Positions 1 to 8,604 of a DNA stretch of 64,000 nt are shown here, piece by piece (the first letter of the stretch is position 1; each line of letters begins with the position of its first letter). The DNA comes from AC-32 sp963813435 (GTDB lineage Bacteria; Actinomycetota; Thermoleophilia; Gaiellales; Gaiellaceae): positions 1,302,001 to 1,366,000 of the forward strand of contig CAWEYY010000003.1 of NCBI GenBank assembly GCA_963813435.1, in the 5' to 3' direction. The translations under genes were made by a program, and so were the position numbers. The notes beneath the pieces were generated by a model that made no database searches, was not told the origin of the DNA, and saw only the letters and a list, made by a program, of their open reading frames with translations.

Positions 1-1
1 T

Positions 2-358
2 CCGCTGATCGAAGCCACGGTCGAAGAGGAGCCGAACGGGCTGCTCCTGCACGAGCGCCTGATCTACTCGGAAGAGCCACTACACGTCGGGATGCGCCAG
101 TACTGGCGCAACTTCGACTCGCTCGAGGCCTGGGCGCGCACGCTCCCCCACAAGGAGTGGTGGTCCGACTACCTGCGCGATCGCGGCGGCACGTCGTTCT
201 GGCATGAGACGTATTCCCGGCGCGGAGGCTTCGAGGCCGTGTACGTCGACGTCGACGATGACGTGGGCCTGAGCCGGTTCGCCCCGACCGTGCGTGCAGA
301 GGGGCCGATGCTCGGGGCGCGCCAGCGCGCCGAGGCCGACCAGGCAGCAGCGGGCTAG
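2..358 (+). CDS. DUF4188 family protein, 5' end outside window
   Basis: The C-terminal 118 residues of a gene that enters the window already in frame. The remaining part contains QYWRNFDSLEAWAR, then WWSDYLRDRG, FWHETYSRRGGFEAVYVD and DDDVGLSRFAP. This order matches the DUF4188 family, small alpha/beta-barrel-type proteins often labelled monooxygenase-like; no reaction is established for this one. The stop TAG shares the palindrome CTAG with the stop of the next, convergent gene. Start and N-terminal half are not visible. Family assignment is from motif recall, so moderate to good. Confidence 0.75.
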   Translation, partial: PLIEATVEEEPNGLLLHERLIYSEEPLHVGMRQYWRNFDSLEAWARTLPHKEWWSDYLRDRGGTSFWHETYSRRGGFEAVYVDVDDDVGLSRFAPTVRAEGPMLGARQRAEADQAAAG

Positions 359-939
359 ACCGGCGGGTCGGGGTCGTACTGGATGTAGCGCCGAACCTCC
401 TTGGCGCGCTCGGTCGAATGGAGCCGCTCGACGAGGTGAAGGGCCATGTCGATCCCGGCTGACACTCCGGCGGCCGTGATCACGTTCCCGGTGTCGACGT
501 AACGGTCGTCGGGCCGCACCTCGATGTCGGTGCCGAGCGTCGGCAGCGTCTCGAGCGAGCCCCAGTGCGTGGTCGCGGGACGACCGTCGAGCAGGCCGGC
601 CGCGGCAAACACGAGCGAGCCGGTGCAGACGCTCGTCATCAGCGTGTCGGCGCCCGCGAGCCCACGTATCCAGTCGAGGACGGCCGGGTCGGCGAGCTCG
701 GTGCGCGTGCCGCGGCCGCCCGGATAGACGAGCACGTCGAGCGGCGGCGCGCTCTCCCACGTCTCGTCCGGGAGCACGCGCAGCCCCTTCGCGCAGGTGA
801 TCGGCCCTTCGGAGCGCGCGACCGTGAAGACGCGCACGCCGTCGTCGGGCCACTGGCCGGCCCACGCGGCTAGCACCTCCCACGGCCCCGCCCAATCAAG
901 CTCCTCGGCGCCATCGAACAGCGCGACTCCAACCACCAT
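355..939 (-). CDS. DJ-1/PfpI family protein (isonitrile hydratase-like class I GATase fold)
   Basis: 194 residues, normal size for a stand-alone DJ-1/PfpI domain. The N-terminus VVGVALFDGAEELDWAGPWEV is the usual first strand. The nucleophile elbow is SVCTGSLVFAAAGLLDGR with Cys about residue 105, followed by ATTHW, the pattern seen in isonitrile hydratase (InhA) and the amidotransferase-like domain of AraC-type regulators; there is no DNA-binding domain here. The ATG overlaps the stop of the upstream dehydrogenase gene (TGATG), so the two are probably translationally coupled. The substrate is unknown; isonitrile hydratase is only one possibility. Confidence 0.85.
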   Translation of the reverse strand: MVVGVALFDGAEELDWAGPWEVLAAWAGQWPDDGVRVFTVARSEGPITCAKGLRVLPDETWESAPPLDVLVYPGGRGTRTELADPAVLDWIRGLAGADTLMTSVCTGSLVFAAAGLLDGRPATTHWGSLETLPTLGTDIEVRPDDRYVDTGNVITAAGVSAGIDMALHLVERLHSTERAKEVRRYIQYDPDPPV

Positions 940-2471
940 CAGCGCGTCTGCGGGAACCCGAGGTCGACCCTGCTCGTAGCCGGGTCGGGCCAGCGCGAGG
1001 TGACGACCTTCCCGCGCGTGTAGAACTGGATCCCTTCGGGCCCGTAGATGTGCAGGTCGCCGAAGAGGGAGCTCTTCCAGCCGCCGAACGAGTAGTACGC
1101 GACCGGCACGGGAATCGGGACGTTCACGCCCACCATCCCGGCCTTGACGTCGAACTGGAACTGTCTCGCCACGCCCCCGTCGCGGGTGAAGAGCGCAACG
1201 CCGTTTCCGTACGGGTTCTCGTTCACGAGGCGTACGGCCTCGTCGTAGGTGTCCACGCGCGTGATCCCCAGCACCGGCCCGAAGATCTCGTCCTTGTAGA
1301 CGTCCATCCCTGGCTTCACGTGATCGAGGAGCGAGACGCCGAGGAAGAAGCCGCCGTTGTCCGGTGCGGTCTCGCGACCGTCGGTGACGACCGTCGCGCC
1401 CTCCTCGCGGCCGCGGTCGATGTACGACGCGACCTTGTCGCGATGCTCGCGCGTGACGAGGGGGCCCATCTCCGACTCGGGGTCGAGCCCGTCGCCGACC
1501 TTCACCTTCGGCAGCCGCTCCACGATCGCCTCGACGAGGTCGTCGGCAGCGTGGCCGACGGCCACGAGCATCGAGACCGCCATGCAGCGCTCGCCGGCCG
1601 AGCCGTAGCCGGCGCTGACGGCAGCATCCGCGGCCATGTCGATGTCGGCGTCGGGCAGCACGATCATGTGGTTCTTCGCCCCGCCGAGCGCCTGCATGCG
1701 CTTGCCGTTCGCGGTGCCCGTCTCGTAGACGTAGCGCGCGATCGGCGTCGAGCCGACGAACGACACCGCGGCGATGCCCGGGTGCTCGAGGATCGCGTCG
1801 ACCGCGACCTTGTCGCCGTGCACGACGTTGAAGACGCCGTCGGGGAGCCCGGCCTCCTTCAGCAGCTCGGCGGTGAACATCGACGCGGACGGGTCCTTCT
1901 CCGACGGCTTGAGGACAAACGCGTTGCCGCACGCGATCGCGGGCGCCCACATCCACATGGGCACCATCGCGGGGAAGTTGAACGGCGTGATACCGGCGAC
2001 GACTCCGAGCGGCTGGCGGATCGAGTAGACGTCGATCCCGGTCGAGGCCTGTTCCGAATAGCCACCCTTGAGCAGCTCGGGGATCCCGCAGCAGAACTCG
2101 ATCACCTCGAGCCCGCGCGCGACCTCGCCCTTCGCGTCGGAGAGCACCTTCCCGTGCTCGAGCGTGAGGATGCGCGCGATGTCCTCGGAGTGGTCGTGGA
2201 CGAGCTCGCGGATGCGGAAGAAGAGCTCGGTTCGGCGCGAGAGCGAGATCGTGCGCCAGCTCTCGAAGGCCCGCGTGGCCGCCTGGACGGCCGCGTCGAC
2301 CTCCTCGACGCTCGCGAAGTCGACCGCTCCGGTCTGGAAGCCCTTGGCCGGGTTGTAGACGGGCCCGCTGCGACCGGAGGATCCCTCGACGCGCGCTCCG
2401 TCGATCCAGTGGCTGATGCGGGCGATCTCGCCGCCCGCCCGCGACTCGCGCTGTTCCGCTACCTCGGTCAT
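939..2471 (-). CDS. mmsA: CoA-acylating methylmalonate-semialdehyde dehydrogenase
   Basis: 510 residues, the usual length. It oxidises methylmalonate or malonate semialdehyde to propionyl- or acetyl-CoA with NAD and CoA, in valine, inositol or beta-alanine breakdown. Visible hallmarks are ITPFNFPAMVPMWMWAPAIACGN, the cofactor loop around SFVGSTPIARYVYETG, the MMSDH-specific ALGGAKNHMIVLPDAD, and the catalytic Cys about residue 296 in GSAGERCMAVS. The ATG follows a GAGGAGG ribosome-binding site. The downstream PfpI gene is coupled by TGATG. Omega-aminotransferases elsewhere in the window could supply semialdehyde substrates, but linkage is loose. Confidence 0.95.
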   Translation of the reverse strand: MTEVAEQRESRAGGEIARISHWIDGARVEGSSGRSGPVYNPAKGFQTGAVDFASVEEVDAAVQAATRAFESWRTISLSRRTELFFRIRELVHDHSEDIARILTLEHGKVLSDAKGEVARGLEVIEFCCGIPELLKGGYSEQASTGIDVYSIRQPLGVVAGITPFNFPAMVPMWMWAPAIACGNAFVLKPSEKDPSASMFTAELLKEAGLPDGVFNVVHGDKVAVDAILEHPGIAAVSFVGSTPIARYVYETGTANGKRMQALGGAKNHMIVLPDADIDMAADAAVSAGYGSAGERCMAVSMLVAVGHAADDLVEAIVERLPKVKVGDGLDPESEMGPLVTREHRDKVASYIDRGREEGATVVTDGRETAPDNGGFFLGVSLLDHVKPGMDVYKDEIFGPVLGITRVDTYDEAVRLVNENPYGNGVALFTRDGGVARQFQFDVKAGMVGVNVPIPVPVAYYSFGGWKSSLFGDLHIYGPEGIQFYTRGKVVTSRWPDPATSRVDLGFPQTR

Positions 2472-2520
2472 GGCCGGCCTCCTCGCTCTTGCTGGTGCCA
2501 GCCTAGCGCGGAATGAGAAG

Positions 2521-2556
2521 CCACCCGGGCCGGCCGCTGAGAGCCGACCCGGGTGG
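2521..2556 (-). terminator. GC-rich hairpin after the scyD-like gene
   Basis: Arms CCACCCGGG and CCCGGGTGG pair perfectly and the stem extends inward with one mismatch. It lies 13 nt past the TAA of the scyD-like gene and ahead of the mmsA promoter region. There is no clear U-tract, so termination is inferred from position and stem strength. Confidence 0.6.
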
Positions 2557-2568
2557 CGCCGAGCTCAG

Positions 2569-3796
2569 TTATCCCGTGATCCTCAGGACCCGGCCTTCGC
2601 CTGCACCGAAGCCGAAGCCCTGCTCGGAGACGTAGAACGCGCCGTCCCGCCCGACCGTCATTCCCGTCGGGAAGATCAGGCCGGAAACGATCGTCTTCTT
2701 GGGCCCCTTGGGTCCAACCTGGACGATCGCGCCGGTCCCGGGCGTGGGACCTCCAGGCGTCGTGCTCATCTCGAGCGCGTAGAGCTTGCCGCCCCTGAAC
2801 GCGAGCCCGAGGACCTGCTCGAGCCCTGTGGCCCGCAGCTTGAGCTTCAGGTCGTTACCGAGCTTCCAGACGCTCTGGTTCGGCACCGTGCCGTCCGGAG
2901 GCCCGAAGACGCCAAGGTTGCTGATGTAGAAGTTCGGAACTCGGCTGTTGTGCTTCCAGCCGTGACCATGGCCGTGACCCTTGCCGCGCTGAGTCGTGAT
3001 GGCCGTCGGCACGACATGGCCGACCTGCGCCGAGATGTCGATCACGCGGCTGATCTTCCCGGACGGCGTGACCTTGTCCAGCTCGCCGTGGTTCGAGTCC
3101 ATCGGGTAGAGCGCGTTGCCGCTGACGCCCATGCTGTACCAGGTCCCGTCCGGCTCGAAGTCCTCATCGTCCGGCTGGGCCACCGGATTGGCGGCCTGGA
3201 ACGCGCTGAGATTCGGCGATGACCTTCCACATCCCGTTCTTGCCGACCTTGAAGACGCCATTCGGAACGGTCGGCACGCCGTGCGAGCAGCCCGCGCCGG
3301 CCAGGAGCCCGTAGAGCTTGTGGCCGAGGAACTGAACGCTCGACACGCCGCTCACGAGGTTCCCGAGCGCGGCGCTCGTCTGGCTCGACGGGAGCGCGTT
3401 GACCACGGTCGACACGTTCCCCTTGTGGTCGATCCTGGAGATGCGGCCGCCGAGCACCGGGTCGTTCGTGCTCCCGAGATATGGAGCCGCCGCACCCGAC
3501 GCCTGCTCACACTGGCCGACTGTCGAGTTCGACCCGCCGAGGCCGCCCTCCGCGACGTAGAGGCCGCCGGGGCCGAAGGTCAAGCCGCGCGGGTTGTTGA
3601 AGCCGGAGGCGATGATCGTGACGCTCGGCTTCCCGCCCTTTCCTTTGTGCTTCTTCCCGTGGCCCTTGCCTTTCCCGTGGCCGTGGCCGTTGCCCTTCCC
3701 GTGGCCGCCGCCTCCGGTCTTGGCAGCCGCGACTCCGCTTCCTGCGAGCGTGCCAAGCACGAGGACCAGCACGGCCGCGAGTGTCATCCGTCTCAT
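2569..3796 (-). pseudogene. Secreted ScyD/ScyE-type beta-propeller protein, frameshifted
   Basis: The two reading frames together make one protein of about 408 residues. The first frame gives a signal peptide (MRRMTLAAVLVLVLGTLAGS...), a Gly/His/Lys-rich linker at about residues 27-56, and propeller strands such as GFNNPRGLTFGPGGLYVAEGG ending near MWKVIA. The second frame resumes with LSAFQAANPVAQPDDEDFEP and runs to FPTGMTVGRDGAFYVSEQG. Removing one T from the TT at 3212-3213 restores VIADLSAFQAANP. A good AGGAAAGGGAGAG site precedes the ATG. ScyD/ScyE-type proteins are exported NHL-like propellers of unclear role outside cyanobacteria. The lesion may be real or a sequence error. Confidence 0.8.
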
Positions 3797-3897
3797 TCGA
3801 AATCTCTCCCTTTCCTAGCTGTCGAACCGCTTCGCAGACATCCCGTCCGCCGATACTGCGTTTCCAGCTTCCAAGGACAGTCAAACCTAACCGCCCT

Positions 3898-3914
3898 CTG
3901 TTAACAGACTGTTA
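3898..3914 (+). promoter_or_regulatory. Palindromic operator candidate upstream of the aminotransferase
   Basis: Contains the perfect palindrome CTGTTAACAG (3898-3907), overlapping a second one, TAACAG-A-CTGTTA (3902-3914). The second lies where the -35 region of the downstream promoter should be. The same 13-bp palindrome recurs at 41521-41533. The regulator is unknown. Confidence 0.45.
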
Positions 3915-3928
3915 CCGCGCCGGGGAGC

Positions 3929-3940
3929 TACGATCGCACC
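3929..3940 (+). promoter_or_regulatory. Leaderless-type -10 box for the class III aminotransferase
   Basis: TACGAT is followed by exactly 6 nt and then the ATG at 3941. There is no Shine-Dalgarno sequence. This spacing places the transcription start at or next to the A of ATG. Confidence 0.55.
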
Positions 3941-5275
3941 ATGGCCGTTGAGGCAGGGCTCGACGCGAAGAGGATCCAGGAGCTCGACAGGCAGCACGTC
4001 CTGCACTCCTGGTCGGTGCAGAGCCAGATCTCGCCGCTGCCTGTCGCGGGCGCCGAGGGCCGCTACTTCTGGGACTACGGCGGCAACCGCTACCTCGACT
4101 TCGCCTCCCAGCTCGTCAACGTCTCGATCGGGCACCAGCACCCGAAGGTCGTCGCCGCCATCAAAGAGCAGGCCGAGAAGCTGACCACGATCGGCCCGCC
4201 GATGGCGCACGAGACGCGTTCCGAGCTCGCGCGCCTGATCGCGGAGGTGACGCCCGGCGACCTGACGATGTCGTTCTTCACGAACGGCGGCGCCGAGGCG
4301 AACGAGAACGCGATCAAGCTCGCCCGCTGGTACACGGGGCGCCACAAGATCGTCGCCCGCTACCGCTCGTACCACGGCGCCACCGCAGGCGCCGTGACGC
4401 TCACCGGCGACCCGCGTCGCTGGCCGGCAGAGCCGGGCATCCCGGGCGTCGTTCGGATGCTCGACCCGTACACCTACCGCTGTCCGGCCGGACATCCGGA
4501 TCCCTGCCCCGTCTGCTCGGGCGCGCCGCATTTCGAGGAGATCCTCCAGTACGAGGGACCGCAGAACGTCGCTGCCGTGATCATGGAGACGATCGTCGGG
4601 ACGAACGGCATCATCGTCCCGCCCGACGGCTACCTGCAGTCGATCCGCGAGACCTGCGACCGGCACGGGATCCTGCTCATCCTCGACGAGGTCATGGCGG
4701 GCTTCGGGCGCACCGGCAAGTGGTTCGGCTGCGAGAACTGGGACGTCGTCCCGGACATCATGACCGTGGCAAAGGGGATCAACTCCGGCTACGTGCCGCT
4801 CGGCGCGATGGTGATCAACCAGAAGCTCGCCGACTGGGTGCAGGACAAGTTCTTCGCAGGCGGCCTCACGTACTCGGGTCACCTGCTTGCCTGCGCGGCG
4901 GCCATCGCCGCGATCGAGGCCTTCCAGGAGGAGGGCATCGTCGAGAACTCGGCCGCGATGGGCGAGGTGCTCGCCGCGGAGCTGCCGCGGCTGGCGGAGC
5001 GTCACCCGTCGATCGGCGAGGTTCGGGGCAAGGGCCTGTTCTGGGGGATCGAGCTCGTGCGCGACCGGGAGACCCGCGAGCCGCTCGTTCCGTTCAACGC
5101 TTCGGGCGAGGCGATGGCGCCGGTGGCCGGCCTCATGAAGGCCGCCATGGAGCGTGGCCTCTACCTCATGACCCACTGGAACGTGATCATCGTCGCCCCG
5201 CCGCTGACGATCACCCGCGAGGAGCTCGACGAGGGCCTGGGGGTCCTCGACGAGGTCCTCACCCTCGTCGACTGA
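3941..5275 (+). CDS. Class III (omega) aminotransferase, taurine/beta-alanine:pyruvate type
   Basis: 444 residues of the PLP-dependent class III family. Visible marks are FFTNGGAEANENAIKLARW (cofactor-phosphate region), YRSYHGATAGAVTLTGDPRRW, LLILDEVMAGFGRTGKW (Asp contacting the pyridine N) and the Schiff-base Lys in MTVAKGINSGYVPLGA. The insert YRCPAGHPDPCPVCSG and overall wording resemble taurine--pyruvate and beta-alanine--pyruvate aminotransferases, which make sulfoacetaldehyde or malonate semialdehyde. No sulfoacetaldehyde acetyltransferase is nearby, so the substrate is open. A palindrome overlaps the putative -35, suggesting control by a dimeric regulator. Confidence 0.88.
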   Translation: MAVEAGLDAKRIQELDRQHVLHSWSVQSQISPLPVAGAEGRYFWDYGGNRYLDFASQLVNVSIGHQHPKVVAAIKEQAEKLTTIGPPMAHETRSELARLIAEVTPGDLTMSFFTNGGAEANENAIKLARWYTGRHKIVARYRSYHGATAGAVTLTGDPRRWPAEPGIPGVVRMLDPYTYRCPAGHPDPCPVCSGAPHFEEILQYEGPQNVAAVIMETIVGTNGIIVPPDGYLQSIRETCDRHGILLILDEVMAGFGRTGKWFGCENWDVVPDIMTVAKGINSGYVPLGAMVINQKLADWVQDKFFAGGLTYSGHLLACAAAIAAIEAFQEEGIVENSAAMGEVLAAELPRLAERHPSIGEVRGKGLFWGIELVRDRETREPLVPFNASGEAMAPVAGLMKAAMERGLYLMTHWNVIIVAPPLTITREELDEGLGVLDEVLTLVD

Positions 5276-5401
5276 CGGGGCGACCGCCGCTCGGGACGAG
5301 GTACCCTTACGGCTCCCGCCGCCCGAGGGAGCAGCCAAATCCGCACCGTCCGAATCGAGGCCCCGTCGTCATCTGCGGCTACGCAGCTGGTCCGAGACCT
5401 T

Positions 5402-5587
5402 GTGCCTTTCGCCCAGACCGACATCGTCCCGCTCGGCGGCGAGCGCTGGGAGGTCCGGGTCGAGGAGAGCTCGGAGGAGGAGCTCGACGCGGTGCTGCAC
5501 GCGATCGCGCGCTGGGCCGCCGACTGCCACCTCGGCGAGGCCCATGTGCTCGTCGACGACGAGCCCGTCGACGTCCCTGGAGATTAA
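5402..5587 (+). CDS. Small alpha/beta protein of unknown function, start uncertain
   Basis: From the first standard start (GTG 5402) the protein has 61 residues, including GGERWEVRVEESSEEELDAV and ARWAADCHLGEAHVLVDDEP. The same frame is open upstream to the aminotransferase stop and reads naturally from 5339 as IRTVRIEAPSSSAATQLVRD, which would complete a beta-alpha-beta-beta-alpha-beta fold of about 82 residues. The only upstream initiator candidates are ATC at 5339, which has GAGGGAG 7 nt before it, and a CTG. The true start may therefore be non-canonical or altered by a point change. Its stop shares TTAA with the convergent gene. I do not recognise the family. Confidence 0.55.
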   Translation: MPFAQTDIVPLGGERWEVRVEESSEEELDAVLHAIARWAADCHLGEAHVLVDDEPVDVPGD

Positions 5588-5871
5588 CCCGCGCGTTCTA
5601 GGGGCAGCCCGGTCGCGACGACGCGCCGTCCGTTGACGTCGTAGACGACGTCCACGCTGTCGTTCTGCCGGTAGGTGCCGGCGACGCCGAGGAAGAGCGA
5701 GAGCCAGCGCCAGAAGCCGAGCTTGCCCTCACGGGCCAGCGGTCGGTCGAAGAGGAGCTCGTTCCCCATGCGCCGATAGTCGCGACCGGCCTGCTGGGGA
5801 ACGCCGTTGATGAAGACTTCGAAGTGGTCTCCCACTCCCGCCGGCAACTCCACGCGCGTCCCCTCAGCCAA
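5584..5871 (-). CDS. Conserved hypothetical protein, 95 aa
   Basis: A soluble-looking 95-residue protein starting at TTG (5871) or possibly the GTG six codons in. It contains GDHFEVFINGVPQQAGRDY and ELLFDRPLAREGKLGFWRW, and ends NGRRVVATGLPLERAG. The pattern of short beta strands suggests a small beta-sandwich binding domain, but I cannot name a family. It is convergent with the small gene to its left, sharing TTAA as a double stop, and divergent from the cytochrome oxidase operon. Confidence 0.6.
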   Translation of the reverse strand: MAEGTRVELPAGVGDHFEVFINGVPQQAGRDYRRMGNELLFDRPLAREGKLGFWRWLSLFLGVAGTYRQNDSVDVVYDVNGRRVVATGLPLERAG

Positions 5872-6008
5872 TGCCCAAAGAGGCTATCTCGCACAGAACG
5901 AGCGAACCTCGCGGAACGCAGGAGGTGCGTCAAACGGCAGCGCCGGCCGAGCTGGCGCCGCCTCCCGGGTCGGCGTCGCAAGCGACCGCCTTAGAATGCC
6001 ACCCGCCT

Positions 6009-6974
6009 GTGCGCCGCCTGCTCCCGCTCTCATGCGTCGCGTTGCTCTCTCTCGCCTGCGCGGGGGCGGCGCTGGCCGGCAACGGCGGGATCGCACCACC
6101 CTCGCCCGCGTCGCCGCAGGCGCACGACATCCGCCAGATCTACTGGCTGATCCTCGGCATCACCGCGGGGATCTTCCTCCTGGTCGAGCTGACGCTCGCG
6201 ATCTTCATCGTCCGCTACCGCAGCCGCGGCCGGGCGCGCGAGGTCGAGGGCCCGCAGATCCGCGGCCACACGAACCTCGAGCTCGCGTGGACGGCAGGGC
6301 CGGTGGTGATCCTGGCGGTGATCGCGGCCTTCGTCCTCTTCAAAGCCTCCGGGGCCCGGACCGCGCCCGCCGGCACGAATCCGCAGGCGATCGGGATCGA
6401 GGCGCACCAGTTCTACTGGCTCTTCACCTATCCCAACGGCGCGCGCTCCGTGAACACGCTGCGCATCCCGGTCGGCCAAACTGTCGAGCTCGACATCGGC
6501 TCGGCCGACGTCGCGCACAGCTGGTGGGTGCCGTCGCTGGCCGGCAAGATGGACGCGATCCCGGGTCGGGTCAACCGCATGTCCTTCCGGGCAGACAAGC
6601 TCGGCGCGTTCCCCGGTCGCTGCGCCGAGTTCTGCGGCATCCAGCACACGCAGATGCTCGCGACCGTGGACGTGTTGCCGCCCGCCGAGTACAACGCCTT
6701 CGTTCGGCAGCGGCGCGTCGAGCCACAGCCACTCGGACGCGAGACGTTCGAAGGAGTCTGCGCCTCCTGCCACGGTCTCGACGGCCAGGGCGACATCGGC
6801 CCACCGATCGCGGGCAGTGCGCTCCTCTCCGACCCCGCCGCGCTCACGCTCCTGCTCCGGCAGGGAGGCGTCAAGATGCCGGCCGTCGGCAAGACGTGGG
6901 ACGACGTGCAGATGAGCGCGACGCTCGCGTACCTGAAGAAGCGCTTCCACCCGGGAGGCAGCAGTGGCGGCTAG
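6009..6974 (+). CDS. coxB: Cytochrome c oxidase subunit II with fused cytochrome c domain (caa3 type)
   Basis: 321 residues from GTG 6009. The first residues form a signal peptide ending in ALA, then two membrane helices (YWLILGITAGIFLLVELTLA and LAWTAGPVVILAVIAAFVLF). The cupredoxin domain carries the CuA ligands in CAEFCGIQHTQM and a distal His in SADVAHSWW. A C-terminal cytochrome c domain has the haem site CASCHG and a later Met (GGVKMPAVG). It accepts electrons from cytochrome c or a donor complex and passes them to subunit I. An upstream ATG at 5871 would add about 46 non-conserved residues; TAGAAT 11 nt before the GTG supports the shorter form. It overlaps coxA. Confidence 0.93.
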   Translation: MRRLLPLSCVALLSLACAGAALAGNGGIAPPSPASPQAHDIRQIYWLILGITAGIFLLVELTLAIFIVRYRSRGRAREVEGPQIRGHTNLELAWTAGPVVILAVIAAFVLFKASGARTAPAGTNPQAIGIEAHQFYWLFTYPNGARSVNTLRIPVGQTVELDIGSADVAHSWWVPSLAGKMDAIPGRVNRMSFRADKLGAFPGRCAEFCGIQHTQMLATVDVLPPAEYNAFVRQRRVEPQPLGRETFEGVCASCHGLDGQGDIGPPIAGSALLSDPAALTLLLRQGGVKMPAVGKTWDDVQMSATLAYLKKRFHPGGSSGG

Positions 6975-8604
6975 GGCGGAATCCGTATCTCCGTCGGCCG
7001 TCATCTCCCGCGGCCGCGGCTCGAGCTGGCTGACGACGACCGACCACAAGCGGATCGGCATCCTCTACATCGGGACGACGCTCGCGTTCTTCGTGGCCGG
7101 CGGGATCCTTGCGCTACTGATGCGCGCACAGCTCGCGACGCCGAACGAGCACCTCATCCGCCGCGACTCGTACGACGAGCTCTTCACGATCCATGGGACG
7201 ACGATGATCTTCCTCGTCGTCGTGCCGATCCTGGCCGGGTTCGGCAACTACCTCGTCCCACTCATGATCGGCGCGCGGGACATGGCCTTCCCGCGGCTCA
7301 ACGCGCTCTCGTACTGGCTCTTCCTGCTCGGCGGGATCGTGCTCTACACGAGCTTCTTCGCCAACGGCGGCGCGGCCAAGTGCGGGTGGACGTGCTACAC
7401 GCCGCTCTCGACCGACCAGTACACGCCCGGGAACGGCGTCGACCTCTGGATCCTCTCGCTCCACATCCTCACGCTCTCGTCGCTGGCGGGGGCGATCAAC
7501 TTCCTGGTCACGATCCAACACATGCGGACGCCCGGGATGACGTGGATGCGCATACCGCTCTTCGTCTGGACGATCGAGATCTACGCACTGTTGCTCGTGT
7601 TCGTGCTGCCCACGCTCTCGGCCGGGCTGACGCTGCTGCTGCTCGACCGCCAGGTCGGCACGCACTTCTTCATCCCCGACCAGGGCGGGAGCGCGCTCCT
7701 CTGGCAGCACGCGTTCTGGTTCTTCGGCCACCCCGAGGTCTACATCATGATCCTGCCCGCGATGGGGATCGTCTCGGAGGTGATCCCGGTCTTCTCGCGC
7801 AAGCCCATCTTCGGCTACAAGGCGATCGCGCTCTCGACGGTTGCGATTGCGTTCCTCTCGATGCTCGTCTGGGCGCACCACATGTTCGCGGTCGGGTACC
7901 CGAACTACGTGCAGGCGTTCTTCATGATCACGTCGATGCTCATCGCCGTCCCGACGGGCATCAAGATCTTCAACTGGCTCGCGACCACCTGGCGCGGAAA
8001 CCTGATCCTCGACACGCCGATGCTGTTCGCCCTCGGGTTCATAGCCGTCTTCACGATCGGCGGGCTCTCGGGGATCTTCGTCGCCGCGTACCCGTTCGAC
8101 TGGCAGGTGACGGACACGTACTACATCGTCGCCCACCTGCACTACGTGCTCTTCGGCGGCTCGATCTTCGGGATCTTCGCGGGCCTCTACTACTGGTGGC
8201 CGAAGATGTTCGGCCGACTGCTCGACGAGCGGCTCGGGAAGCTGAACTTCTGGTTCATGTTCGTCGGGATGAACCTCACGTTCTTGCCTATGCACTTCCT
8301 CGGCCTCCTGGGGATGCCGAGGCGCGTCTACACGTACTCGTACGGCGGAATCTGGGAGTGGTACAACCTCGTCTCGACGATCGGCTCGGGGGTGATGGCG
8401 CTCGGCATCCTGTTCTTCTTCGTGAATGTCGTGAAGACGGCGCGCTCCGGCGTGCGCGCCGGGAACGACCCGTGGATGGCGGACACGCTGGAGTGGTACA
8501 CGACCTCGCCTCCGCCGCCGCACAACTTCGACGGCGTTCCCTACGTCTCGAGCCCGCGCCCGCTGCGTGATCTGCGGCGCCGCATCTCGGAGGCCCGTGC
8601 CTAG
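6964..8604 (+). CDS. ctaD: Cytochrome c oxidase subunit I
   Basis: 546 residues with about 12 membrane helices. This is the haem-copper catalytic subunit that reduces O2 and pumps protons. Visible marks are TIHGTTMIFLVVVPILAGFGNYL (low-spin haem ligand region), WFFGHPEVYIMILPAMGI (CuB His and the cross-linked Tyr), WAHHMFAVG (CuB His pair), and TDTYYIVAHLHYVLFGG (haem a3 and haem a ligands). GHPEVY indicates an A-type oxidase with a K channel. The start is GTG, overlapping coxB by 11 nt, so translation is coupled. No subunit III gene lies beside it in this window. Confidence 0.96.
   Translation: MAARAESVSPSAVISRGRGSSWLTTTDHKRIGILYIGTTLAFFVAGGILALLMRAQLATPNEHLIRRDSYDELFTIHGTTMIFLVVVPILAGFGNYLVPLMIGARDMAFPRLNALSYWLFLLGGIVLYTSFFANGGAAKCGWTCYTPLSTDQYTPGNGVDLWILSLHILTLSSLAGAINFLVTIQHMRTPGMTWMRIPLFVWTIEIYALLLVFVLPTLSAGLTLLLLDRQVGTHFFIPDQGGSALLWQHAFWFFGHPEVYIMILPAMGIVSEVIPVFSRKPIFGYKAIALSTVAIAFLSMLVWAHHMFAVGYPNYVQAFFMITSMLIAVPTGIKIFNWLATTWRGNLILDTPMLFALGFIAVFTIGGLSGIFVAAYPFDWQVTDTYYIVAHLHYVLFGGSIFGIFAGLYYWWPKMFGRLLDERLGKLNFWFMFVGMNLTFLPMHFLGLLGMPRRVYTYSYGGIWEWYNLVSTIGSGVMALGILFFFVNVVKTARSGVRAGNDPWMADTLEWYTTSPPPPHNFDGVPYVSSPRPLRDLRRRISEARA

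Noticed and set aside
1050..2516. Long plus-strand open frame opposite mmsA
   Set aside because: Composition is His/Arg/Val-rich shadow sequence of the minus-strand dehydrogenase, with no recognisable domain.
3600..3720. His/Gly-rich stretch as a tandem DNA repeat or CRISPR-like array
   Set aside because: It is a low-complexity codon run within one coding frame. There are no spacers and no regular repeat unit.
5967..5990. GGCGTCGC-AA-GCGACCGCC near coxB as a fifth copy of the two-hairpin element
   Set aside because: Only the first hairpin is similar and it is bulged. The second hairpin, the GTCTG tail and the stop-codon position are missing.
5871..6008. ATG at 5871 as the coxB start
   Set aside because: The added 46 residues are not like any subunit II N-terminus, and the signal peptide begins at GTG 6009 with a -10 box nearby.
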